Positions 33,900-44,536 of a DNA stretch of 64,000 nt are shown here, in pieces (position 1 is the stretch's first letter; each line of letters opens with the position of its first letter). This DNA comes from Chelonoidis abingdonii (taxonomy: Eukaryota > Chordata > Testudines > Testudinidae), in assembly GCF_003597395.2 (NCBI RefSeq), contig NC_133771.1, positions 126,421,813 to 126,485,812 of the forward strand, read 5' to 3'. The notes under the pieces were generated by a model. The model was not told the origin of the DNA, did no database searches, and saw nothing but the letters and a program-made list of their open reading frames with translations. The position numbers and the translations under genes are program-made.

Positions 33900-36800
33900 A
33901 GGAACTATGGATCTTTTGAGGCATGCTAGAAGAGGATATCTGTTTTCAGCACCAACTTTGAAAGTGGGATTGCCGTATTTGTCTAACTCCCCCTCCCCCA
34001 AATTTTGTGCCTACAGTGTTGTAAACACTTTTTTCTCACCCCCTGGGCTAGGATGGCAGGAGGAAACAGGCTGGAGACGGGACACAGAATGTTTAAAAAT
34101 TATTCTGCTGCCATATGGTAGTGACTTCACTGCCAGAGTAGCTTGAAGAGAGAGGGGAGGATCCAGCCTTTAATGATGGATGCATTGTTCTCCTGCCATT
34201 GGAGTAGATAGCAGAACTAAGGAAGGCAGTCTCATTCAGCAAGGCGTAACAGATATGACATTGCAGCAATTGATGCAATGCTCTGGAGGATATAGCTATC
34301 ATCCTTAAGCAACCATAATGCAATTAAATGAGAGTTGTGGTATGTGAACAGAGGATAAGGAGAAAGGATATTTATCTAGTAGTGCGTTAAGGGGAGATAT
34401 GCACAGGAATAGGGTTCATGTTCACACAAACTTTAGTTAAAATTTTACCCTGGTGGAGTGAGTGGAATGTGGTTGCGGGGATGGGGGGAGATATAATCAC
34501 GTTTTCTTTTTCTGGGACTCTTATTTTATCGTACCCAGTTTTGAATTCAGTGAAATTAATATGTTGAATGCCTTTCCCTCTCATGGAACAATTGCTAGTT
34601 CATTTCTTTAGACATCTTTTGTTTTCATGTCAGTCCTCATTGAAGTGTAAGTATATTTTGAACTCCATATTATTGCTTCACATCTGACCCTCTCATGGTA
34701 GAAGAGAGCATTGTTCCACTCTTCCTCGTTAACCTGACAGATGATGACTTTAAAAACGGTTTTTGGTTTTTTTTGCTTTCTGATGTGTATAAAGTAAGCA
34801 CTTGCTCTCCTATCTGTATTATTAGGTCGCAGTCAGATTTTGAGGTACTCTTTAATCCTTTATAAAGTTGGACAACAAAAACTACAAACAGCTGGGAAAG
34901 CTGTGTCGTTTTGTTGTCCAACTTTAATTTATCTACTCGATATCCTTTCTCCCTGCATCTCTCTGGAAATGACATTAAAATTAATCTTTGCGTGTTTTAT
35001 TTTTGATAGTGTTTTAGTGTCCATTAGTTACTCAGATTATTTTTTTGTCTTTTCTGATGAGAGCGCAGTTAGAGGAGGTTCAGAGAAATAGTAGTGTGGG
35101 TACCAGAGATGATGATTATATTAAATGGATTAATCTTAACACTGTGATTTAATTATTAACAGAATTAATATTTTCTGTTACTGGTTGGTGGCAGTATAGT
35201 ATGCTCTTTCCTTCTCTAGCAAATAGATCAGTCTTGAAAAAACATTGTCACTCAAAACAGTTGAATTTTTGGAAGTAGAAAAATACCTATATATTTTCCT
35301 AGTGATTGTAGGAGTCTCTTTACATATAACGTAGATTGTGGAAATCAGTGTCCTATGTGAAACTCTTTTCTGTTCTAGAATAAAATTTACTTGCATTCCC
35401 CCCACCCCACCCCCCGCAGCCTCTCCTCCCTTGTTAGATGAGGGGGCATTTGGCACCCAATCTGCTAAACCCTTACACACTTGAGTTACTTTACCAACAT
35501 AAGTAGTCTATTGAGCTGATAAGTTATTTTTTCATTATATTGCTTTCTTGAATACACTGTAATCCTTGTGACAAATGGAATTTTTGCACATTTTACCAAA
35601 TGGACTGTGTGCTGAACAGTGAAATTGCTGTTTCAAATTTATTGATAGTGTAAAAATGAAACTTTAGTTAGTAATCACATTATATATAACTGTAAATGAT
35701 ATTTTATGGACTTGTGTTTTGGTTGAAGCAACAAGTATCGCATCGTTATAATTTAAGTCTGAGATATAGTTTAGGCTAGTCCAAATCCAACAGTAATTGT
35801 ATAGTGAGTGATGGCATTGCTGCAGTAAACATTTGGATGAAATGATTGTAGATGTAGAGCTATGGTGGAGCAAATTTTAAATGATTAAATAACTTTTAAA
35901 AAAAATAATTGAGATATATAAGATTGAGGCTGAAATTATTTGATAATTTGTGCTGTTGCAACTTTAGATGTATAATGGATAGACTATTTTATAAACAAGC
36001 TTGTATTTCAATGCGATTACTTGTAGGATGTGTTATTTCAATTTTTCAAAATTCTGTAGACAAAAACCAAAATGTTAAACTATAGCCCTAAGGCTGCACT
36101 TAAACAGGTAAGTAAGCTTACTCGCATGAATAATTCCATTGACTTCATTGGGATTATTTATATTTAACGGTAAACATGTGCATAAATGTTTGCAGTTTCA
36201 AAGGCTAAAAATATAATTAAACTTTTCTTAGTGGCATATACTCCTTGTCACTTCAAAACCAAATTGCTTCTGTATCAACAATGAAATGTTGTTTAGATTT
36301 ATTTTGGTAGGTTAGCAAAGTTATTTTGAACTTTAATACACAAAGGGAAAAAAATAGCCTGAAGTTAGTCTCCTTAGCATATATTTAGGCACTGAAGGGT
36401 GGGATTTTTCAAAAGCACTAATTGATTTAGGGGCATGAGTCCTACTGATTTCAAACTGCCGATTCTGATGGAAGGATATAGATTGTAAGGACATAGCCTG
36501 ATTGAAGCTTTCTTGACTTGTGGTAGTTCAATGTAGGTTACAGATATAGCATGGTCTGTTTGCAGATGGATTTTATGGTTTGAGTTTGTGGTGTTCTTGC
36601 AGTAAGGGTTTTAAAGAAGCCCTGAACTCTGGTTGTTTTCAGCATAGATGATCATTTTAAGTATGAAATTTGCTATTAGAAAAAAATCTCTATGTAAAAT
36701 CTAAAATTCTCCTAATAATTAGGATTCTAATAGGGAAGTATAAAACATCCACCTCAGCAATTTAAGACTATAAAATGGGAAGAAATTAGGGAACTAGCAA

Positions 36801-37944
36801 TGTTACTAAAATATAAATTTATTTTTATTTAAATATATATTTAAAAAATGATTTAATTTCGTTTCATTTTTGTCCACCTTGTGTAGAACTTGATTTTAAA
36901 AAGCAGTCTCTTTTTTTGCATCTCCAAATAGTTGTGCCCTTAAGTATTAGTAATTCTCATTTTAACTAACAAGCTTGCTGGGGCAGACTAGGCACATTGA
37001 CATCTATTTGTGCCAAAATAGTCTGCCTTGAGGCCAAGCTGAAAATCAGGCCCTTAACTGTTTGTTATAGGTGTATTCTAATACTGCCACAAGATTGGTG
37101 TCTCCTCTCTTTAAAATATCTCGATTTCACCTTCATCGTTAGATTGCTTTGTGATTTATACAGTGTTGAGTCTGTCATACGAAAAATGTTCTGATCTGTT
37201 GAATTTCATGTTCAATTGTCTGTTTGCTAGCCATGCTATTTAGTGTTAGGAGTCGTGCTTATTTTCAAACCTATTTCTACAGAATTTGCATGCTGATGTT
37301 GAAATAAATGGTCTTGTTTCTGTTTTTATAGTAGAACATATAGATGAAAGCATATTAATATTGTCATTATGATAGTACTCAGAGGTCCCAGTTACAAGAG
37401 AGACATCATGCCGCTAGCTGTATACAAATATATGAGACTATCATTGCCTCAAACTGCTAATTTTAAAGGCAAGACATAGAGGAGTCGGGGGATATGGATA
37501 AAACAGTGAAGCCTAGTGATCAGAGCGATGTTAGGCATATAGCAACAATTACAGCCAACTAAAATGCATTCAAAGAAAGTTAAGGTTGCAAAGTCAAGCT
37601 CTCAGAAGTTACGTCATGCCAGAATTAAGGTTCCCTGTGCGACCTTCATTTGGCTGCCTCGTGTGTATAAATTGATATTCTTATTACATGCTCACTTAAT
37701 GTTTTTTTTCTACAGGACCCCTGCATCATTTAATGAATAGATAGTTATTCAATTTTTATTTATTTTCAGAAACCTATCATGAGAAATTTCAACCTGAACA
37801 CTTAATATGTATATTTTTTTATACCTTTTTAAAGATGAGATTACAAATTTGGTAGATTAAGGTAATAGTATTGATGTAATATACTTCTACTACTGTAAGG
37901 CACTTGTGTTGGTACCGCATCATAAAACAAAACAAAACAAAACT
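33900..37944. other. AT-rich intronic DNA, nothing recognised
   Basis: This 4-kb stretch is largely free of identifiable repeats. I see no coding frame with recognisable content and no RNA gene. Confidence 0.45.
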
Positions 37945-38101
37945 AGAAAGATATAAAATTAACATGGCACAGATTAACTGGATTAAAAGTGTTTCTAGTG
38001 GAGTCCTGCAGGGATCCTTTCTTGGCCCTACGCTGTTTAACATTTTAAATAATGACCTGGAAGAAAACATAAGATCATCACTGATAAAGTTAGCAGATGA
38101 C

Positions 38102-38817
38102 TGTAGCAGGGTGGATCCCTGCTCCGGCCCTGAAGGGGTTAAAAGCAGCCCAGGGAAGGGGCCGGGGCTGGAGAAAGCAGCCTTTTAGGCTGGGCTCATC
38201 GGGGAAGTCCAGCAGCTGGGGCCACGCCCCAAACTGAGCCACAGACCCTTATAAAAGGGCAGAGAAGCCAGGAGCCAAGGAAGTCTCTCTCTGCGTTCAG
38301 AGGGAGAGAGAAGGGCCTGGCTGCCAAAAACCAGAGCAGGTACCTAGGGTAAAGCAGTGCTGGGGAAAGGCAGTGGAGCTGGGGAGCTCCTACCTGGAAA
38401 GCCCCAGGCTGTGGCCTAGAAGTAGGCCAAGAGGAACTGGGGTTGCAGGGTGCAACCCAGGGGTAGGCCAAGGCAGCAGGTCCAAACCCCTTTGCCGATG
38501 ATGAGAGGCTAATACTGCAGTCTGCCCCAGGGCGTGGGGCTAGTTAATGACTGGGCAGTTGCCAAGACCCTGAGTCAAAGTGGGGATAGAGTGGGGGGGT
38601 TCCCAGGAAGGGGAAACCCTAAGGAGAAAGGGGTTACTGCCAAGGGGCAGCACCCCACGTAAAAGGGGCACCGGGGTCCAGGGAGGGACACGGGGCCAGT
38701 AGCGGAAGCCGGAAGGCGGATCACCGGCCTGCAGAGGGTGCTCCAGCTGCAGTTTTGAGCTAATTCCCAGGAGTGACCAGCAGGAGGCGCCGTGGGGGCG
38801 AGTGCTGCCCGGTTACA
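38102..38817 (+). mobile_element. solo LTR of an endogenous retrovirus-like element
   Basis: The 716-bp insertion begins TGTAGCAGGG and ends CCCGGTTACA, the TG...CA ends of LTRs, with a short inverted TGTA/TACA. It is flanked by perfect ATGAC duplications (38097-38101 and 38818-38822). It is GC-rich, with a TATAAAAG box about 150 bases in, as expected of a U3 promoter. No internal retroviral genes are present, so this is a solo LTR left by recombination between two LTRs. Orientation is inferred from the TATA box. A 5-bp duplication is compatible with several LTR groups, so I do not assign a class. Confidence 0.88.
38250..38257 (+). promoter_or_regulatory. TATA box of the solo LTR
   Basis: TATAAAAG is preceded by a GC-rich stretch including CCACGCCCC (about 38222), a GC-box-like word. 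In LTRs this arrangement is the U3 promoter. It points in the MAP3K4 sense direction. Activity is not shown. Confidence 0.55.
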
Positions 38818-39000
38818 ATGACACACAAATTGTGAGAGTTGTAAATAATGAAGGCAGATCACTGATTCAGATGGATCTGGATGATTTGGTAAACTGAGTT
38901 TTAATGTGGCTAAATGTATACATCTAGGAACAAGGAATGTAGAGCATACTTACAAATGGGGACTCTGTCTTGGGAAGCAGTGAAAATGATTTGGGGTGGA

Positions 39001-40218
39001 GGAGATGTCTAATCAGCTGAACATGCGCTCTGTTCTATAGATATTGAACTCAAAAGCACAAAGAGTTAAAGGTGTTTATAAACTCTTTCACTATCCAACA
39101 CTAAACAGTGATAGTCAGGTTTGGGGTTATTTTGGCAAACACCCAAAAGCATTCATACAAATTGAAAATTTATTAGTTACCACAAGGCAGAACAAGAAAT
39201 TAAAATAAGCATTTGTATTGAAACTGTGGTTGACTAATTAAGCAAAATGGACAGCGAGACACTATCAAAGTCTCTTTCCTTTTGGAATCAAATTACCAGT
39301 CTCTTATTTTCTGAACATCCTTTCTTTATTGAGAAGGAAAAGGTTAATTTTACTCACTGTCCTGATGTGAAGGGCAGTCTCTTATTCCATTCATAAACAG
39401 ATGCAAGTTGGACAAGAGAGAGGGTAGAAAAGATGGGTAAAATATGGCTTTGAGTGATGTTTTTTGGACCATTGTACTACTGGGTAGTTATGAGTGGATC
39501 CTTTGGCAGGCAAGCCAACCATGACACCAGCTGCTTGTACCCTGGTTAATTACAGTCTAGTCAGGGCTGTCATGTGGTTGGAGCTTACTCTTTAGACAAG
39601 GCAGATTTGGATGATAGCAGTAAAGGTGACTTCATGAGTCAATGAAAAGCCAAGAGAGTGAGACAAGCTAGAAGGAAAGGAATAGTGGAACAGAAATAAA
39701 ACAAAGGGGAATGCAGTACAGGATCTTGTGTGCCTTTGCAGTGCTGCCAAGTAGATATCCCCATTGGTGACCTAAGGACTGGATGTCGTGATAATGTGAT
39801 AACTTTCAGCACTCCTAGGTGAAAACAAAGTTCCTTAAACAGGAGCAAGACCATCCTTCTTCTCAGAAAGTCCTTTAGATAAGTCAAGATGAGCGAGAAG
39901 AGTTGCGCTGCTGGCAGGTATGGGGATAAGCTAGGGGAAGATGAGATAAGACAAGGTGAGCTGGGATGCAAGTTGGGACAGGAGATGAGTGGGAGAGCTG
40001 AACGGAACGGATCTCTTTTCGAAGTCTCTCTTTCAGAAACCCCAAAAGGGAAAAAGCGGGCAGCATAGTTCAGCCCCTCATTATTTTGTCCACCAACTAG
40101 GCGTAATATCCATCACACCAATTTTGGTCTATTAACTTCTGGTTCCACGTCTTCTGTTTTTACCAAGCATGATTTGAACAGTCCTTAGATTATATCCATG
40201 TGGCCTTTTTAGTTTAGA
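39001..40218. other. intronic DNA, nothing recognised
   Basis: There are no clear transposon ends or coding frames. Sequence complexity is normal. Confidence 0.45.
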
Positions 40219-40500
40219 GCAGTGGTTCTCAAACTTGTTTTTTCATGAACCACTTGAAAATTGCTGAGGGTCTCGGCAGACCACTTAATGATCTTTCTAA
40301 ATGTTGTTTGTACCATTAGCTGATGATTGTAAAGTGCTTTGGATAAAAATGCTATATAAAAAAACCTTCATAATAATAAATTTTTTGTTCTACAAATAAA
40401 AGCACGCAACTCAGATTTTAATATCCGTAGTCTTAACTTTCTAAGGCGATAGATGTGGCCTCTCTCCCCTGCCACAGCAGCCCCCGTTTTTTGTTTGGTT
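40219..40500 (+). mobile_element. hAT-type fragment, left terminus only
   Basis: CAGTGGTTCTCAAACTTG is a typical hAT (Charlie-like) terminus. The following CATGAACCACTTGAAAATTG and GCAGACCACTTAATGATC wording belongs to a widespread non-autonomous group. No matching right terminus is found, so the copy is truncated and the right limit is a guess. Confidence 0.5.
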
Positions 40501-40610
40501 TTGTTTTGTTTTTTTGCATTTGAGCTCACAATAAGGGTATACTTTGTAGGCCCAGTAGTCACAACGGCTCACAGTACAACACTGTGGCCAAAAGGGCTAA
40601 TGAATCCTGG

Positions 40611-41095
40611 GGATGCATAAACAGGTATCTTGAGTAAGTGTAGAAAGGTTTATTTTACCTCTGTATTTGGCACAGGTGTGATCTCTTCTGGAATACTGTG
40701 TCTGGTAGTGTTGCCCACAATTCAGGAAGGGTGTTGATAAATTGGAGAGGGTTCAGAGAAGAGTCACGAGAATGACAGAAGGATTAGAAAATATGCCTTA
40801 CAGAGATAGACTTGAGGAGCTCAATCTATTTATCTTAACAGTGAGAAAATTAAGGGGTGAATTGAGTAGTTTGTAAGTACCTGTGCGGGGAACAACTATT
40901 TAATAACAGGCTCATCAGTCTAGCAGAGAAAGGCATAATGTAATTCAATGGGCATAAGTGGAAGCTAGGCAAATTTGGACTGGAAATAAGGTGTGAATTT
41001 TTAAAGGTGAAAATTAACCAGTGGAACAGCTTACCAAGGGTTGTGGGGGATTCTCCATCACTGATCATTTTTAAATCAAGATTGGAAACTTGACA
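40611..41095 (+). mobile_element. CR1 LINE 3' fragment
   Basis: Pieces of the CR1 C-terminus are visible (VDKLERVQRRVTRMTEGLEN, then RDRLEELNLF, about 40735-40830), followed by the non-coding part with GGAACAGCTTACCAAGGGTTG and ATTTTTAAATCAAGATTGG. It is eroded and lacks the terminal tail. Confidence 0.75.
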
Positions 41096-41286
41096 AAATT
41101 ACAAGCAACTGAAAATGGGGTATTTTATAATCAGAAGTGTCAGGCACCATTGACTATAGGCAGTGTTACTTGCTTCACCTATTGTAATATTTATATTATA
41201 GAAGCCCCTAAAGGCCCCAGTTGGGACTGGAACGCCATTGTGCTGTTAACTAGACAGACATGGGCCAATATCCAGCAAAAATCTAA

Positions 41287-41480
41287 GGGGAGGTATAGCT
41301 CAGTGGTTTGAGCATTGGCTTGCTAAAGCCAGGGATGAGAGTTCAATCCTTGAGGGGGCCACTTAGGGATCTGGGGCAAAAATCAGTACTTGGTCCTGCT
41401 AGTGAAGGCAGGGTGCTGGATTCAATGACCTTTTGAGGTCCCTTCCAGTTCTAGGAGAGAAGTACATCGCCAATTACTAT
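41287..41480 (+). mobile_element. tRNA-derived SINE, tortoise Pol III (Cry-type) family
   Basis: The head is tRNA-like with a Pol III A box TAGCTCAGTGG (41296-41306) and B box GAGTTCAATCC (41339-41349). A body follows (CCACTTAGGGATCTGGGGCA, TACTTGGTCCTGCTAGTGAA), then a CR1-like 3' part (TTTTGAGGTCCCTTCCAGTT). The CR1-like tail fits the known model in which CR1 machinery mobilises this SINE. The family is described from cryptodiran turtles, which makes it the best taxonomic marker here. Confidence 0.9.
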
Positions 41481-42405
41481 TTAAAAATGCATGTATTTAA
41501 TTTACTACCATAAGTGGTTCCATTGAAAAAGATCGGGCTGCTCACAGAGGCAAAGCAAAGCATATGTCTAAGAGTTTATAGGATTGGAGATAGAGAAAAG
41601 ACAACTCCTTCTGTCAGGAGCTTGTGCGTGTCATCTTAGTTCATTTTACTGTGGTGTGTGTGTGTGTGCATGTAATACTTCAAAAGAGCTGGGAAGTTTT
41701 GTATAATATATAAAGTTATCCCTAACAATCAAGGTAGACTTTAAAAAAAAAAAAAAAAAGCCTGTTAACAAGCTAAATAAAACCTCCTATGAGAGGGTTA
41801 CTATTTTCATACTACAAGCAGGAAACGAGATTGGGCCAAGAAGAAACTTATTTTATATTGAAATTGATGAAATTGGTGTGTGGGTACTGGACAGAGTGGA
41901 GTGCTTCCTTTGATGGACTTAGGCAATGCCTGTGAGAGGGAGAGATGTATCAAAGTGTAGCGGAGGACTGGAGTTGGAAAATGACCAATTTAACTCTGGT
42001 AGTGTTCAGTAGTTGGGTACATTTTTTGAGCCTTGCTCAAAATCATCCATCCCTTATTTTGATTTTTTTTCTTACACACACATTTTTTTAAAATGCCTAG
42101 TTCTCTTGCCTGTGTAGTAGGCCTGTATGGTAACTTTTTTTTGTTATTTTCATTAAAAGTTTTCTTATTGACATGTATGACAAGTACTACATATGCACTG
42201 CACAAAGGATGGTAACAAAACTGCATTAGTGGGAGGTGAAAGCAAACTTGTGTTTACTAGAAAACTTGCTGATAAAAAGAGTTATTATATGGGAGTGGCA
42301 GGAGAGTACAGTTGTGGGGAGGTGACATATTAATGGGTTGGCTTTCTAAAGTAATTAGCTAATTTTTTTTAATTCCATATTCTGACTTTCTTTTCCCTTG
42401 TTCAG
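41481..42405. other. end of intron 1 with poly-A run and splice acceptor
   Basis: There is a run of A at about 41742-41759, a short GT repeat near 41655, and otherwise plain sequence. The last bases (CTTTCTTTTCCCTTGTTCAG, ending at 42405) form a strong polypyrimidine tract and AG for exon 2. Confidence 0.7.
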
Positions 42406-42593
42406 AGAGTGCAAGTCAGAAGATGTTGCTTGCAAAATTTCTGAATCTGAACCTGAGGAATTATCAGATGAAGCCAGTGCTGACATTTTCTATGGAACCT
42501 CTCCTCCTAGCACACCCCGACAGATGAAACGTATGTCAACAAAGCATCAGAAAAATAATGTTGGGAAACCTACTAGCCGCTCCACTTTGAAAG
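42406..42593 (+). CDS. MAP3K4: MAP3K4 exon 2
   Basis: This is an internal coding exon of the MAP kinase kinase kinase MEKK4/MTK1, which activates the p38 and JNK branches through MKK3/6 and MKK4/7. It starts after TTGTTCAG at 42405 and ends at AAAG|GTGTGT (42593). It contributes the last base of one codon, 62 full codons and the first base of the next. The product is Glu/Ser-rich (ESEPEELSDE) and then carries the highly conserved YGTSPPSTPRQMKRMSTKHQ stretch with SP/TP sites, followed by a Lys-rich end. The split codon G|AA joins in frame to exon 3 to give LKEKM, as in mammals. Exon 1 (the start codon and a usually Pro-rich N-terminus) is not visible upstream. Confidence 0.95.
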
Positions 42594-44205
42594 GTGTGTT
42601 ACTTTATTTAAAAAAAAACTTCTATTTAAAAGTAGTAGTAGTATATGATATTTTTTTTTTTGTAACCATTCAGTAGTCACTTCTTACTATGAACTTTCAT
42701 AGGTCCTTTTTATAGAGAAATATAGATTTGCATGTACATTGGGCAATAAATCATAGCAGCCATTGTATATTCCCAATTGCAGTTCAGTTTCAGACAGACC
42801 TGTTTACCTTCTGTCAGTCAGCAATCAAAAAAGCAGTTTTTGAAAATTGCGCAGACCATTTAGTTTTTATTCTATTAACAAACTATAGATACTGGCTAAC
42901 CACACTAGTAAGTGTACGTGCAGGTGCATCTATTGTTAGAAAATGACTAGGAAAATACGCTGGGAAGCAGACAAGCATTTTGAGCAAAATTATTCAGCTT
43001 ATTATATGGTTTCAGTGAATGATGGACAGCATTTTTTCTGTGCATAGTATAATGCAATTTCAGGCAGAGACTAACAACCAGTTTCTTTGCAATTTGTTGT
43101 GTTCTATTAGTCCCCCCTCCCTTTTTACTGTAAGCTCAGTTTTACAAGTAGACTTGGTGTTTAGACACATTTGCCAGGAGGGGATTGCACAGAGAAAGAT
43201 GGGCTCAGAATCATGGAGGTTCCCATGGTGTGGACTTCATGAGAATTGTTGATTATTAGGAAATGCAGGTCACTTTGTCCAAGTTTTCTCAGTGAACTTA
43301 GCTCTATGCACGTAAGAAGAGAACTGTTATCTGCTGCCAGGCAGCTCTCCAGACCTGGGTTCTAGATCTGCTGGTCCTTAAACTGGCTTGCAGGATCTCA
43401 CTGAATACCAGTGTGTGTCACTAACGGAAGTGGCTTTCCTGAAACTGTTCTTATCTACTGACTCTTTTACTACTGTATACTGAGCGATTTTAAGAGAATG
43501 GAATCCTATTACCTGGGTTCAGAATAGTAATAATTTTCAAAGTTGTTGCTTGTAATATTAAATTGATAGCATTTTATAATATCCGGCAGCCAGACATGCT
43601 TTTCTCATTATACTTTGCACTTTTATAGCATCTTCCATTCAAGGATCTCAAAGGTGCTTTACAAACACTCATATCTTTAAAGTGAGAAAATATTAAAGGG
43701 ACACTCTCCACTCTAGCCAGTTTAGGAAATTTCAAATGCTCGAGATTTTGTGGTTTTACAATTACGTTGTCGTGTTTCTTTAATTGTTCTCCCTTTTTTT
43801 GCTATGTGAAGGATCCACACAAACGGGGAGAAATTGGCTGTCTATACAGTGAATTTAAACTATATAGGAAGAACTGTCAAAGACACAACATAAACAAGCT
43901 GATAAAAATAAACATCATGTCCCGTAATCATTTATAATATTAAGTAACAACAGATACATAGGTAATGTTATCTGACAACAATGGGTAAACATTTTCATCC
44001 AGAAGCATGAATTTTTAAGATGACGTTCTTTAACTTTGCTCATGTTAAGTATTGTTAATTGTCAGACTTGTGATAGAAAACCGTATCAGAACACAGGTGG
44101 CATCTGCGCTACTGAAAGTGTCACTTTACTTGAAAAATAAAAATTAAGTGCTGTTCATATTGGTGGCAAAGCTTTGTTAAAGCTGTTTTTTTAAAAAATG
44201 ATTGG
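42594..44205. other. start of intron 2, nothing recognised
   Basis: The donor GTGTGTTACT begins the 18.3-kb intron. It has runs of A near 42610 and T near 42650. Around 43610-43670 a TCAAAGGTGCTTTACAAAC stretch resembles an old SINE/LINE tail but cannot be assigned. Confidence 0.45.
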
Positions 44206-44388
44206 TTCTTCTTCCAGTGCTTGCTCATATCCATTCCAGTTAGGTGTGCGCGCGCCGCGTGCACGTTCGTCGGAAGATTTTTACCCTAGCAACGCTCGGT
44301 GGGCCGTCAGGGCGCCCCCTGGAGTGGTGCTGCTATGGTGCCGGATATATACCCCTGCTGGCCCATCCGCCGCTCAGTTCCTTCTTAC
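44206..44388 (+). repeat. DIRS left inverted terminal repeat
   Basis: It runs from TTCTTCTTCC to CAGTTCCTTCTTA and pairs in inverted orientation with 50036-50202 (about 90% by eye). The first 15 bases or so are specific to the left end. Shared words include GGAAGATTTTTACCCTAG, GGGCGCCCCCTGGAGTGG and CCGGATATATACCCCTGC. The GGATATATACCCC box could act as a promoter element. Confidence 0.9.
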
Positions 44389-44536
44389 TGCCCGTGTCGA
44401 TCATTGGAACAGTGGAGCGCAGCTTAGCTGATCTCCACCTCCCTAGCTATTCGCTCATTTTTATAGTTATTGTGTATATAGTTCGATTTTCTATAGTTCT
44501 AGTTAGTCTAATTTTAGTAGTTCTTCGTAGTAGTTA

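Larger units (their letters stand above)
37945..39000 (+). mobile_element. CR1 LINE fragment, split by a solo LTR
   Basis: Left of the LTR the RT reads SSGVLQGSFLGPTLFNIL then SSLIKLADD (about 37990-38100). Right of it the frame resumes with IVRVVNNEGRSLIQMDLDDL (about 38829-38890) and the thumb region. Removing 38102-38817 plus one copy of the 5-bp duplication restores a continuous ADDT-QIV stretch, which shows the LTR arrived later. Ends are approximate. Confidence 0.85.

Noticed and set aside
38102..38817. Remains of an internal retroviral coding region
   Set aside because: The insertion is a single LTR with TG...CA ends and a 5-bp duplication; no gag, pol or env-like frame is inside or beside it.
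41287..41360. A functional tRNA gene
   Set aside because: A and B boxes are present, but the acceptor stem does not pair and a SINE body with CR1-like tail follows.
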